Of a stretch of 64,000 nucleotides of DNA, positions 1 to 10,703 are shown piece after piece. Below the pieces are notes generated by a model. The model had not been told where the DNA came from, made no database searches, and worked only from the letters and a program-made list of their open reading frames with translations. Within the stretch, counting starts at the first letter, position 1. Every line of letters starts with the position of its first letter. The position numbers and the translations under genes are program-made. This DNA comes from Salvia splendens. Taxonomy: Eukaryota > Streptophyta > Magnoliopsida > Lamiales > Lamiaceae. The stretch is from NCBI RefSeq assembly GCF_004379255.2, contig NC_056052.1, positions 14,726,589 through 14,790,588 on the forward strand. Direction: 5' to 3'.

Positions 1-2108
1 TTCCGACATGGAATGAAGTGAGCCATTTTGGAAAACCTATCCACCACCACAAAGATGCTATCATTTTTCCGAGGAGACATTGGGAGACCTAGAACAAAGT
101 CCATGGACAAGTCTACCCAAGGATGTGTAGGAGTAGGCAAAGGGATGTAAAGACCATAATTGTTAGATTTAGACTTGGCTTGCCTACACTCTAAGCAACT
201 ACTACAAAACTTTTCAACATGCTTCTTCATGCAAGGCCAAAAGAAATGCTCACTTAGTATGTCAAAAGTTTTAAGCAACCCAAAATGACCCATTAGGCCC
301 CCTAGGTGAGCCTCCTTAATCAACAAGTTTCTCAAAGAGCATGAAGGTATGCACAACCTATTCTCTCTAAAAAGATAGCCATCGAACTTATAGTATTTAT
401 CAAAAGCACCTTTTTCACAAGCTCCGTAAATAGAAGAAAAGTCATGATCATGCTCATAAAGGTCTTTAATAAACTCAAATCCAACATATTTGGAGGTACA
501 CATAGTAAGCACACGCTTTCTCAAACACACGGTATCACTCACAAGTAAAGTGCCATCATGCAAGGTCTCAAAAGGCTTCCTAGAAAGAGCATCGGCAACC
601 ACATTGTCCTTTCCCTTCTTGTACCTAATGACATAGGGAAAAGTCTCTAGGAAAACACTCCATTTAGCATGCCTTTTATCAAGTTTATGTTGACCTCCTA
701 AGAACTTAATAGACTCATGATCCGTGTGTATCACAAACTCCTTGTGCATCAAATAGTGTTGCCAATTCTCAAGGCAACGGACTATAGCATACAACTCCTT
801 GTCGTATGTGGGGTAGTTCAATTGGGCTTGATTTAGTTTTTCCGAGAAGTAAGCTATGGGCTTACCCTCTTGCATGAGAACTCCCCCGATCCCCACACCA
901 CTTGCATCACACTCAAGTTCAAAAGTTTTATCAAAATTAGGGAGTGCTAGTAAGGGAGCATGCGTGAGGTCATTTTTCAAGGTACTAAACGCTCTTTCTT
1001 GCTCCTCCCCCCACTTAAACTCAACATTTTTTTTGACAAGGTGGTTCAAGGGTGAAGCTTTTGTGGAAAAATCTCTAACAAACCTCCTATAGAAGCTAGC
1101 AAGGCCATGAAAGGACCTAACCTCACTCACATTCCTAGGTGTTGGCCATTCCCTAATGGCTTTCACCTTTTCCTCATCTACCCGCACTCCTTCCTTTCCC
1201 ACAACAAAACCAAGAAACACAACTTCCTCAACACAAAAAATGCATTTAGGCAACTTGGCATATAAAGTATGCATTCTCAACACTTCAAGCACATTCCTAA
1301 GATGACTAGCATGCTCTTCAACACTACGACTATAAATCAAGATATCATCAAAATATACCACCACAAATTTCCCAATAAAAGGACGAAGTACATGATTCAT
1401 CAAACGCATGAATATAGAAGGGGCATTAGTTAAACCAAAAGGCATCACAAGCCATTCATATAAGCCAAATTTGGTTTTGAAAGCGGTTTTCCATTCATCT
1501 CCCTCTTTCATGCGAATTTGGTGATATCCACTAGCCAAATCAATTTTAGAAAAACATATAGAGCCACAAAGATCCTCTAACATGTCGTCTAACCTAGGTA
1601 TAGGGTGTCTATATTTGATGGTGATTTTGTTAATTGCCCTACAATCTACACACATCCTCCAACTTCCGTCCTTCTTAGGTACAAGAATGACGGGTACGGC
1701 ACAAGGAGATAGAGATTCACGAATTAGACCTTTGGCAAGGAGTTCCTCGACTTGCCTTTGTAGCTCTTGTGTCTCCTTGGGGTTCGCCTTGTATGCGGCC
1801 CGGTTTGGGAGTGATGATCCCGACAAAAGGTCAATTTGATGCTCGATCCCCCTCATGGGAGGGAGTTCACTCGGGAGTTCTTCCGGGAATACATCTTCAA
1901 ATTCCTGCAACACACTTTGGACAATCAAAGGATACGGGTCAAGGTTAGTAGCTAAGCACAAATCCTTACGGACCACGAGGAGAACGGAGGGGTGATTGTT
2001 TAGTGCCCACCCAAGGTCGGTTTTACTAGCTATCAAACATTCCTTTCCCCCTCTTGTTTGTGGGTGCTCTCCTTTGGGCGCTTTTATTTTTCTCTCACCA
2101 CCCCACTC
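1..2108 (-). CDS. pol: Ty3/gypsy pol (reverse transcriptase, RNase H, integrase N-terminus), element E1, partial
   Basis: The minus frame from 2108 to the left edge is open throughout by my translation. In order it shows the RT core (a KKDG block, then the catalytic FDDILIYS box near 1320-1350), an RNase H block with TDHESIKFL, the VVADALSRK linker, the integrase zinc-binding region (GHFG, then CSSCLEC) and the first integrase catalytic region (MDFVLGL near 90-110). It converts element RNA to DNA and begins integration. There is no start codon of its own: it opens 25 nt upstream of the gag-pro stop and overlaps that frame in the -1 phase. Integrase DDE residues two and three and any chromodomain lie outside the window. 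Family assignment is firm; the exact lineage within Ty3/gypsy is not. Confidence 0.93.
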
Positions 2109-4078
2109 TCACTTGGCTTTTTTAGCTCACATTCTTCTACTAGCCTTTTTTCCCTATCTCTCTCTCTTTCCTTTTGTAGATGTTGGCTAGCCTCAAACAC
2201 GGCACTAGGTAGCAATGGCTTCAAACGAACCTTCAACCCGTTGAGCATGTAGAAATACTCATTCGTGAAGCCATTTTTGTAGGCCCTTCTATCAAACTCC
2301 CATGGCCTCCCTAGCAAAACATGACATGCCGTCATAGGAATGATATCACATAGGATTTCTTCCTCAACTTCTCCAATCTTCAATGGAACTTTGCATTGAG
2401 CCTTCACCCTCAACTCTCCGGAGTCCCCTAACCATTGCAATTTGTAGGGGTTTGGGTGTTTAAGTACCTTCAATCCCAACTTGGCCACCAACCGGTCACA
2501 CACCACATTTGTACAACTCCCTCCATCTATGATGACCAAGCACGTCTTGGACTTCACCTTACACTTCATATGAAAGATGTTGCACATTTGCTCCTTATGC
2601 TCCTCAAGGTTGGGTTGTACATTGAGCATTCGGAGTACAACCATAGCCCTTAAGGGTGTATCTTCTTCTTCGCCACTAGAAAAAGCTATGTCGGTGTCCG
2701 GGCTCACTTCTTTAGTGCCCACACCCTCCCCATCTTCTTCATCTTCCTCACTATACACGCTACCATCTTGCCCGATAACCATTACCCGTTGGTTTGGGCA
2801 CTCGCGTGCATAATGGCCATACCCCTTGCACTTGAAACATTGAACCTTCTTGTCTTCCATAGGGGCTATAGCTTTAATAGGTTGAGTACCCGGTAAAGCC
2901 TTCGCGATCGGCCTCCCTTGGGTGTTTGGATTGGCCATGTTTTCCACCTTCTTGCCGGGAGCACTCCACTTGCTAGTCCCCGTCCCTCCGGTTTGGCTAG
3001 ACGCCCATTTAGCCCGGCTAGAAACCAACTCCTTACTTTGCCTCTCAAAAGTGTCGGCAAACCCAATCACCTCATCCAAGGAAATTCCCCTCAATGCCTC
3101 CACTTGCACCTTGTGCTTCAAGTTGATGTTAAGGCCATGGATAAATTGATCTTGAGTCGCCTCTTCTCGCTCCTCCACCCCTACCTTGCTCATCAATGAT
3201 AGGAGTTCATAGTAGTACTCCATTACGCTCTTCGTCCCTTGCTTCAAATCTTGAAACTCCCCTCGAAGTCGGAGGAAATAGGACTTTGGTACAAAGGTAG
3301 TCCTCATGAGCTCACACAACTCCGCCCACGAACCCACTTCCCCTCCCCTAACCATCCTTCTCCTCCTCATCGTATCATTCCACCATGTATCCGCATTGCC
3401 ACGAAACTCGGCTATTGCCACCTTCACCTTATCACCTTCCGAAAAGTTATGGAGTGAGAAAATTTTGCTCATTTGTGACTCCCATTCCAAGTAGGCCTCG
3501 GGATCAAACTTGCCGTGGAACTCGGGAAATGTGTGCTTGATAGACTTGGTGGGATCATCATACCGCGGCTCCATCTCCTCCTCATAGTTTCTATATCTTC
3601 CATGCCTACCATTCCACCCATGGTGCCCCATGTTTCCATTCCCTCTTCCGCCCATCATGTTCCCGAACCTACCATTCCTATTCCCATTCCGTCCTCCTCC
3701 TTGTCCCCCGCGCCCCCCATGATCGTACCAACCATATGGCTCTTCCTCTCCATTACTCCCCTCGGAGGCATCATGATGTGTGTGATTGCTCCTAGGGGTG
3801 TTTGACCTTGATAGTCGCACGGCCTTCAAAGCGTTGAGCTCGTCGTGGAGAAAAGTTTGGTTTTCATGGATGGATGCTTGGTTCACCTTGAGTTCCTTCA
3901 AATCCCCGAACATAGCATCTTGAGTGACATGCATTGTGGTTTGGCCTTCTTTTAGATCCCTCAAATCCGTCATAATTTTTTCCATCAAGTTTTTCAACTC
4001 ATCCCCCGCCACACTAAGACTCGTGCTCGCACCCGGTTGCGGATCCCCCATCGTGGTGGATCTAGTACGAGGTGGCAT
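2084..4078 (-). CDS. gag-pro: Ty3/gypsy gag-protease ORF, element E1, 664 aa
   Basis: Encodes the nucleocapsid precursor and an aspartic protease. Visible in order: a coiled N-terminal segment (residues about 25-90), a Gly/Arg/Asn-rich stretch (about 105-165), a Retrotrans_gag capsid region (about 180-350, with [19 protein letters not shown]), a CCHC zinc knuckle [14 protein letters not shown] (about 411-426), an acidic linker, then a protease with [11 protein letters not shown] (about 511-521). The protease carries D-G-G where D-S/T-G is usual; I recall this variant from one plant Ty3/gypsy group. It ends [10 protein letters not shown] plus a charged tail. The ATG at 4078 follows the leader and primer site. 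The ORF is uninterrupted, so the element is either young or only lightly decayed. It stops in an A-rich run just before the pol frame. Confidence 0.93.
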   Translation of the reverse strand: MPPRTRSTTMGDPQPGASTSLSVAGDELKNLMEKIMTDLRDLKEGQTTMHVTQDAMFGDLKELKVNQASIHENQTFLHDELNALKAVRLSRSNTPRSNHTHHDASEGSNGEEEPYGWYDHGGRGGQGGGRNGNRNGRFGNMMGGRGNGNMGHHGWNGRHGRYRNYEEEMEPRYDDPTKSIKHTFPEFHGKFDPEAYLEWESQMSKIFSLHNFSEGDKVKVAIAEFRGNADTWWNDTMRRRRMVRGGEVGSWAELCELMRTTFVPKSYFLRLRGEFQDLKQGTKSVMEYYYELLSLMSKVGVEEREEATQDQFIHGLNINLKHKVQVEALRGISLDEVIGFADTFERQSKELVSSRAKWASSQTGGTGTSKWSAPGKKVENMANPNTQGRPIAKALPGTQPIKAIAPMEDKKVQCFKCKGYGHYARECPNQRVMVIGQDGSVYSEEDEEDGEGVGTKEVSPDTDIAFSSGEEEDTPLRAMVVLRMLNVQPNLEEHKEQMCNIFHMKCKVKSKTCLVIIDGGSCTNVVCDRLVAKLGLKVLKHPNPYKLQWLGDSGELRVKAQCKVPLKIGEVEEEILCDIIPMTACHVLLGRPWEFDRRAYKNGFTNEYFYMLNGLKVRLKPLLPSAVFEASQHLQKERERDREKRLVEECELKKPSESGVVREK

Positions 4079-4842
4079 TCACAATGGTACCTACAATAAG
4101 AAATTAAAAAAAAACTAGGATCTAGTCCTAAGGGTTAGTAAAATCCACACTCACACACACAAGAAGGGGAGATTTTAGTAAGAACTCACTTCCCAATTGG
4201 TAATCCCACCCCCAATTCACTCACCAATGTCACTCGGAAAAAGGCTTAGAATATAGTGAGGGCTAGGTTCACTCACTCTCAATATCCAACTTCCAAAATG
4301 CAAGCGCTAAGACAAATCAATCAAGGTATACACATAGGCAATATAACCAAGCAAGTAAAGCCAATCAAGCATGTGAAAGTAAGGTTCAATGCCTAAGGAA
4401 GCTAACAAACAAACTTAGTTGAGCTAAAAATTTATGTAACACTTGGCTGATCTTTAGGAATTTTTTTGATATGGCTACCCAACCCCAAAATTGATGAAAC
4501 TTGGTAGATAACAAGATTAAAGGGTTTAGAAAGAGGGAAAAATATCCCCAATATAGCAGGTTTTCGAGAAGACCCTCGATTTTACGTTTTCCCCAAATCT
4601 GTCAAACTAGGGCACAAAACAGGGCAGCAACTTCACACATTAATTTGACCTATCAAATGATAGAATTTTTGGCTGAGATTTTTCAGGAAAATAGTTCATA
4701 TATCAAGGTTCATGCACACCAAAAATCAGCTCAATCCTACAACAATTGACCAATAAACAAGCAAAGACTAAAACAAAAGAAATAAGGAAAAATAAGGAAA
4801 AGGAAATTTCATAGAGGTTTAAAATCAAACACTTGGTAGGCA
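4079..4842 (-). other. E1 untranslated leader
   Basis: About 760 bp between the gag start codon and the primer site. It is AT-rich with no convincing ORF. It holds only short A/T runs and reads as the 5' untranslated leader of the minus-strand element. Confidence 0.7.
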
Positions 4843-4860
4843 CCTAGGCTCTAGATACCA
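4843..4860 (-). other. E1 primer binding site (tRNA-iMet type, imperfect)
   Basis: On the minus strand this reads TGGTATCTAGAGCCTAGG. It resembles the complement of the tRNA-iMet 3' end (TGGTATCAGAGCCAGG) with single-base insertions. It lies 2 nt from the LTR end, the expected place. The imperfection may be decay or a family variant. Confidence 0.65.
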
Positions 4861-5310
4861 AATGATAAGGTTCCTTGTGAGGGAAACCTTCCATGTGCCC
4901 AAGAAATACCCAAAGCGGTGTTTGATTTCAATTTTTTTGTGTTTTCAAGGATAAAGTAAAGATAAAGAGCCTAGCCTCCAAAAACTAAACTCAAAATGGT
5001 TTTGGATGGAGAGAAAGAAGGTGAGAAGAAAGTGTAAAGAAGGAGGAATCCTCTTTGAGGACCTATGACCTCCCACAAAAAGATGTGGGCAACCCTAGGC
5101 TACTTTCACCCAAAGCAAATACTCCATTGGCTCCACATTCATGACTACACAACCATAAATGCATACCTATACTTGATTTAGCCAAATGAACATAAAACAA
5201 GCAACCTACAATGTAGGAATTTGGATAGAAATCTCACATGGGAGATGCTCTCAAAGGAGTCTTCATAATAACATTCATCAAAGTCTGCCCTTAAAGTCTT
5301 ACAAAAAGGA

Positions 5311-5318
5311 TATTTATA
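5311..5318 (-). promoter_or_regulatory. TATA box of the E1 LTR
   Basis: Minus-strand TATAAATA, about 390 bp inside the outer LTR end. Transcription would start near 5285 and run leftward into the leader and gag. Confidence 0.65.
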
Positions 5319-5385
5319 GTTAGGGTTGGAAACCCAAGAAAAGGGCTAAAAAAACAAGGAAAAAAACGGATGTAAAAGTTGAATT

Positions 5386-5556
5386 GCCCGGCCGGGCGTT
5401 TTGGGGAAAGTGAAATCGCCCGGTCGGGTGAACTTTCTGGATTCGGCGCTGCTTCTTCAAACGCCCGGTCGGGCGAACTTTGTGGACTGTGGACGATGCT
5501 CAGCGCGCAAACGCCCGGTCGGGCGTTTTGGAGGTGTGGATTCGCCCGACCGGGCA
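5386..5556 (-). promoter_or_regulatory. Five GC-rich palindromes in E1 U3
   Basis: Copies lie at 5386-5397 (GCCCGGCCGGGC), 5417-5430, 5462-5475 and 5512-5525 (both CGCCCGGTCGGGCG), and 5543-5556 (CGCCCGACCGGGCA). They stand out as GC islands in an AT-rich LTR and sit roughly 70-240 bp upstream of the TATA box, where enhancer repeats of plant LTRs usually lie. That they bind a factor is inference. Confidence 0.6.
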
Positions 5557-5705
5557 TTCCATCTGCCTCCTCCATTCCCCTCCTAATGAAGTTTGAAACG
5601 CCTTCCCGAAGCCTTTGTCTCATTGATCTCGTGACGGGCCTTCCGGGCAGCTTAAGGGGAGTCGTGGTCGGGTCAGCCCGGGCCTTGGACTTCCCGTTTG
5701 TATCA

Positions 5706-6206
5706 AAGTGCCTCGTCTACTGACCAGGAGCAGAAGTTTGAACAGAAGATGGATTTAAAGATAGATGAGTTGAAGAAGTCACGCCTGAGCGCGATCGAGA
5801 AGAATACACCGCCGACTTCCCCAGTTGGGAACTGCAAGGGTGCAGAACAGGGAAACCAAGGACCGAGCTATGATCAGCCAAACAACTTGGTCAGTATGGA
5901 GCAGGCTAATGCTGCCGGGTATTTTAACTCAAATGGGAATTGGATCCAGGGGAGACAACGGGACGCACCATGGAGGGATCACCCAAACTTTCGATGGGGA
6001 GATGGGAACCAAAATCAAAACCAAGGTCAAGGTCAGAACCAATATAACCCCCACCAAAACCAAAACCCCAACCGTGGACCAGCAAACCCGGACCACCAGT
6101 TCAACTGGTCAGGAAGGAACCAATAATCCCAAAACCAAAATCCTGTTTATGTTCCACCCCACCAGAGAAACTTCCAAAATTACCAAAATCAGCCGAATCA
6201 AGCACC
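5706..6206 (+). pseudogene. gag: gag remnant of a plus-strand Athila-like Ty3/gypsy element
   Basis: The translation shows a coiled segment (KIDELKKSRLSAIEKN), then GRQRDAPWRDHPNFRW, an Asn/Gln-rich low-complexity stretch and VPPHQRNFQ. All of these are also present in the opposite-strand gag at 43823-45691, so this is the same gag type. A TAA stop at 6124-6126 interrupts it in frame. The N-terminal part is cut off by the E1 LTR and the C-terminal part by the E2 LTR at 6207. It is probably the front of the element whose back end is at 39646-43822. Confidence 0.85.
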
Positions 6207-9200
6207 TGTCACGACCGCCCAAACTAGGGGTACTACAAACGAGGCGATCGTGACCACGGGATAACATTTAAGACAACATTTAAGGATAACATTTTATATG
6301 AAAACTTAATTAGCTTAAAGGAATAATATTTTAGTTCATTAAAAGTTTAGACAACAAATTTTTAGTTTAAAGAAACTTAATGTTATAAATTTATTATTAA
6401 TTAGCAACGACTTATGGCAAAGGATTTTTCAAAAGAAGCAACGGAGAAAATAAATATTAAAATCCAATTAACTTCCAAAAGAAAACATTTGGTTTAGTTC
6501 ACGAAAAACCATTTCAGAGTAACAGGGTAAACATCAGATTAACGCCTAACACAATCAAACATGCTCAAACACAGTACGAAACAGAATAAAGTCTTGAGGC
6601 ATAGTTCAAAAATATAGCAGCGGAAATAAGGTTTAAAGAGAGTCAAGGATGACGTTTATGTATGAAGACACAACGCATCCAAAGTTCCTAGGCCAACTCA
6701 ACATCCACCTCAACATCCCGCTCAACCTGCACATAGGGAAAAACATATGCAGGGCTGAGTACTTGTTGTACTCAATGGGCTCATGCCGAAAACATTTATA
6801 CAGTTATGTCATCCATACCAGTGATTTCGAGTTTTATACGTAGTAAAGAAATATCATCGAGAACACAAAAACGTTTCATAGACTGGCCAGTCAAATAATC
6901 TCCCCATTTTCTCAACAATCCATCAATCACAGTCATCAATCCACAGTGCGACGAAAGTGTGGCCACACTATTCGCCCACGAGACCGGCCGACTAGCAAGG
7001 ACGGCTCCCGATCTCACCAGTGTACACAGCCTGATAGGGTTTGCGGCCCTATTCAGACCCGAATTCATTTCACAACACAGTCATATAGCCTAACGGAGTA
7101 AACTCAGACGAACTAGGCATCAGTCACACAATCTCAATCAAAACAATCCATGGCATGACATAACAAGTTAAACCACCCTTATAACACCACATCATATTTT
7201 CGGAAAATATAAAAGATTTGTAAGGAAAGCCCACCTCGTTGGTTTAATCAATTCAATATCCACTTAAGGCAACCCTCGTTCCTTGTGCTCACGTACACAC
7301 AATAACCCTTGCCAATCATCACAACACAAATCAGTCTTCCATAAATTCACATTACCATGCATGTCCTATCGTTCCTTTTATCATTCCCTTAATTTACCCA
7401 TCCCAACATTCATCAACCTAAGGAACAACATGCCATAATATTTCTCAACGTGTCACACATAATCACGTCACAGGATACCTTCCCAAACCATACATGCATC
7501 ATATAATTCATTAAAACTTGACAACAAGTGATATTTCCACATAACAACAAATCTGGCAGAACTGCGCGGTTTGTTTGTAAAAATCACCAAATTCCATACG
7601 ATGACCAATGAGGCTAAAATTTTCACAAAACACAGAAGACACTTCGAATTTCATCCAGTTCAAAATTCACATCAAAATGAGGCCATATGGTCCGTCAAAT
7701 AGAAAACGAAACTTTCTGGGCGAGAATACAAGTTTCTGACAGAATTGCGCAGTCGACTTCAAAACTTTATTAAAAAATCATCTTTCGTCAAAAGGGGCTG
7801 AAATTTACAAACCACACAGAAAACACCTTGAAGTTTACTCAGTTAAAAATTCTAACCAAAATAAGATCCTTTGGTCAGTCAAACACACGTCGGAATCCAC
7901 TGTCCGAACACCACAGTTTTCAGGTCTCAAAATTTCGAAATTAGGGTTTCTTCCTCATTCAACCAAACATAATTTTTCATGCTTCCCACATACAAACATG
8001 CTTCAAAAGGTTCTCACAATCATGTTCTCATATAACCACACATCATTCACCAATGAATCATTCAAACTTTACACATATTCATTCACAATCGCATATTCAC
8101 AGTTTTTCTCTTACAAACACAAATTCCCACCGATTAGTTTTGCGATCTATGATTCCTACACTCACTATATGCATGAAGGAATCAAGAACAAGGTTTCAAT
8201 GGAGAAGATGAGGAAAATATTTAGTTATACCTTCTTGAATCGAAAACCAAACGGTAGAAGCAAAGATTGATTGATTCGTCGGGAACTCTTGAAAATCAAA
8301 CTTCAATGGATGCAAGAACAATGATGGAAGAAATTTTGGAGAGGATGAAGAGAGGGAGGAGAGGTGAGGCACGAAAATTATGAGGGAGAATGGGGGCTAG
8401 GGTTTAGTTTAGGTGATTATATAGTCCTAGGTTTAATCCCATAAATTAATTAATTAATTAATTGTGGAGGAATAAAATAGAGGCCAATAAATATAACCCC
8501 ACAATTAAAAATAAGGCAAAATTTCAAAAATTAGGTTAATAAATTCAATAAGGAATTTATTTGGTATTTACTTGGAGAGCAATAGATTCACAATTTAGGA
8601 AATAAGTCAATGAATATTCCATAAACAAGGGAATAAAATAAATTAAATCTCCAAGTAGTAAATAATGAGGGAAGGGGCGAAAATCTTGATAGTGTGCACA
8701 AGGAAATTATTTAAATCCTCAATTAAATATAATAGGATTTAAATTTGGTAATTTCTTTATAGGAAAAGACTCCCATAAAATAGGCAGCAATAAAATAGAT
8801 TTCCCCCAAGGAAATTAAGCTAAAAAAAGTGTGGGATGGAGACACAATAAGGAAAATATTCACATCCCCAATTAATTTGGCTTATGTATTAATTTGGTAT
8901 TGAATAAAGGGAATTCCACCAAATAGGAAACAAATTTATTCTCCTCTACAAATAGGGGGGCGAAAATTGGCTTAACTAGCCACAAGGAAATAATGCAACT
9001 CTTAATTTAATTGGGGTGAGGGAATAAAATGTGGCAAGATTTAATTGGATTTAAAATAAATGAAGGAATCAACAAGGTACCAATTTTATCAAAGAAACTA
9101 ATTCATCCTCTTAATTCAAGTAGAGGATATCCGAAACTCACAAAAATAATAGGTTAGAGTTCGAGTTTCATGTAGCACAATTTAGAGATAATTTGATTTG

Positions 9201-9489
9201 GATTTAATTTGGATGAATATCCCAAAACAATTAATTAAATCTAAGAAAATTCCCAATAATTGGAGGGGCCGACAATAGCCACTTTATTTGGCTAGAACAA
9301 GATGCATGATCTTTATTTAAATTGATTTCCCACATTAAATATAACTAGCACTTCATTCCAATTTCCCCATGACGATTTATTCCACATAATCAAACTCAAA
9401 CTCAATCACGTAGCAACAATTTAAATTTCATAAATGAAATTTCCAATCGACATATCTTAAATAAATGTCAAAAAATTTGGGATGTTACA
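6207..9489 (-). repeat. 3' LTR of E2 (3283 bp)
   Basis: In element sense it starts TGTAACATCC (at 9489) and ends GGTCGTGACA (at 6207). The same ends bound both E3 LTRs. The outer part (about 8430-9489) is an AT-rich U3; the inner part holds the conserved R/U5 block also seen in E3, the E2 array and the solo LTR at 58338. It contains palindromes at 6881-6892 and 6956-6969 and a stem-loop at 6756-6774. No protein-coding ORF is credible. The small ORFs here recur in the array only because the DNA is repeated. Confidence 0.92.
8416..8423 (-). promoter_or_regulatory. TATA box of the E2 LTR
   Basis: Minus-strand TATATAAT, followed in sense by a CCCTAGCCCCC start-site-like stretch and a pyrimidine-rich leader. 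The related solo LTR has TATAAATA at the equivalent place (58970-58977). E3 has only a degenerate AAATAAAT there. Confidence 0.55.
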
Positions 9490-9501
9490 TCCTTCCCCTC
9501 T
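9490..9501 (-). other. E2 polypurine tract
   Basis: Minus-strand AGAGGGGAAGGA directly next to the 3' LTR. It is identical to the E3 tract at 23287-23298 and would prime plus-strand DNA synthesis. Confidence 0.85.
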
Positions 9502-9533
9502 AAACAGAAATTTCGTTCCAAAATTTGATCGTC

Positions 9534-10703
9534 TCACATAAACAACTCGGGAAACTTTTCTTTCATTTTATCTTCTAACTCCCACGTGGCTTCCTCGGGA
9601 CCATGGTGCTTCCACAACACCTTCATGGACGCTATCGACTTGTTTCGCAACTCTTGCACCTTCCGATCTAGGATTGCCTCGGGTCTTTCCTCGTAGCTCA
9701 TGTCGGGGGTTGAGATCACTTCTTCTTGATGAATCACGTTCTTGGGGTCGAACTCGTACTTGCCCAACTGCGACACATGGAACACGTTGTGCACGTTCCC
9801 AAAACTGGGAGGTAACGCCAAGCGGTATGCTACAGGGCCTACTTCATCAATAATCTCGTACGGTCCTACAAAACGCGGTTTCAGCTTGCCCTTCACTCCA
9901 AACCTCACAACTCCTTTCGTCAGGGATACTTTCAAGAATACTTTGTCACCAACATCGAATTTGATTTCCGTTCGACGCACGCCAGCATACGACTTCTGCC
10001 TAGCTTGAGATTCTTTGATCCTTACGCGGATTTGATGTACAAATTCGGTCATTTCCCTTATAGCGTCGGGTCCTAACATCTTCCTCTCGCCAACTTCATC
10101 CCAATAGAGTGGGGATTGACACTTCCAGCCATACAAAGCTTCATACGGAGTCATATCGATCGTCGCTTGATAGCTATTGTTGTAGGCGAATTCAACCAAT
10201 GGTAGAACAGTTTCCCAACTTTCCCTTCGATCTAAGACAACAGCTCGCAGCATATCCTCAAGTGTTTGAATCGTCCTCTCTGACTGCCCGTCCGATTGCA
10301 GGTGATAAGCAGTGCTGGAGTTCAATTGTGTGCCCAATTTCTGTTGCAAACTCATCCAAAATTTCGATGTGAACTTCGTATCGCGGTCGGATACAATGGT
10401 CTTTGGCTCTCCATTCAAACGTACAATCTCACTCACGTAGAGTTTAGCTAACTTGTCCGCTCCATAAGTAATCTTAATCGGTAAGAAGTGCACGCTTTTA
10501 GTAAGTCGATCGATAATTACCCATATCGCAGTGTTGCCCTTTTGTGACTTCAGCAAACCCGTCACGAAATCCATAGCTAGATGCTCCCACTTCCACTCAG
10601 GAATTTCAAGTGGTTGCAATTTCCCATATGGCCATTGGTGTAAGGCCTTCACTTGTTGACATGCTAGACAACGCTCCACATAGGACGCTACGTCCCCTTT
10701 CAT
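9534..10703 (-). pseudogene. pol: E2 integrase with chromodomain-like tail (389 aa open stretch)
   Basis: C-terminal part of pol. It opens within the zinc-binding region (VERCLACQQVK), then shows the catalytic core: D in HLAMDFVTGL, D in VSDRDTKF and E in SDGQSERT. It continues through GPYEII and NVFHVSQL to a chromodomain-like tail with VLWKHHGPEEATWELE near the end. Such tails direct chromovirus integration to chromatin. The stretch is open but detached from upstream pol, which is broken repeatedly, so it cannot be made as a normal polyprotein. It is closely related to E3's integrase, and keeps four residues before ILDRKV that E3 has lost. Confidence 0.9.

Larger units (their letters stand above)
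4863..5705 (-). repeat. 5' LTR of element E1 (843 bp)
   Basis: The LTR is bounded by inverted ends TGATA (4863) and TATCA (5705). The inner end abuts the primer site and the outer end abuts a gag reading frame of another element. The candidate target duplication is AAGTG (5706-5710); its partner would be left of the window. A TATA box at 5311-5318 divides it into U3 (about 5319-5705) and R/U5 (about 4863-5285). U3 carries five GC-rich palindromes. Confidence 0.88.

Noticed and set aside
2435..4118. Plus-strand ORFs over E1 gag
   Set aside because: Antisense shadows of a 664-codon ORF with clear capsid, zinc-knuckle and protease motifs.
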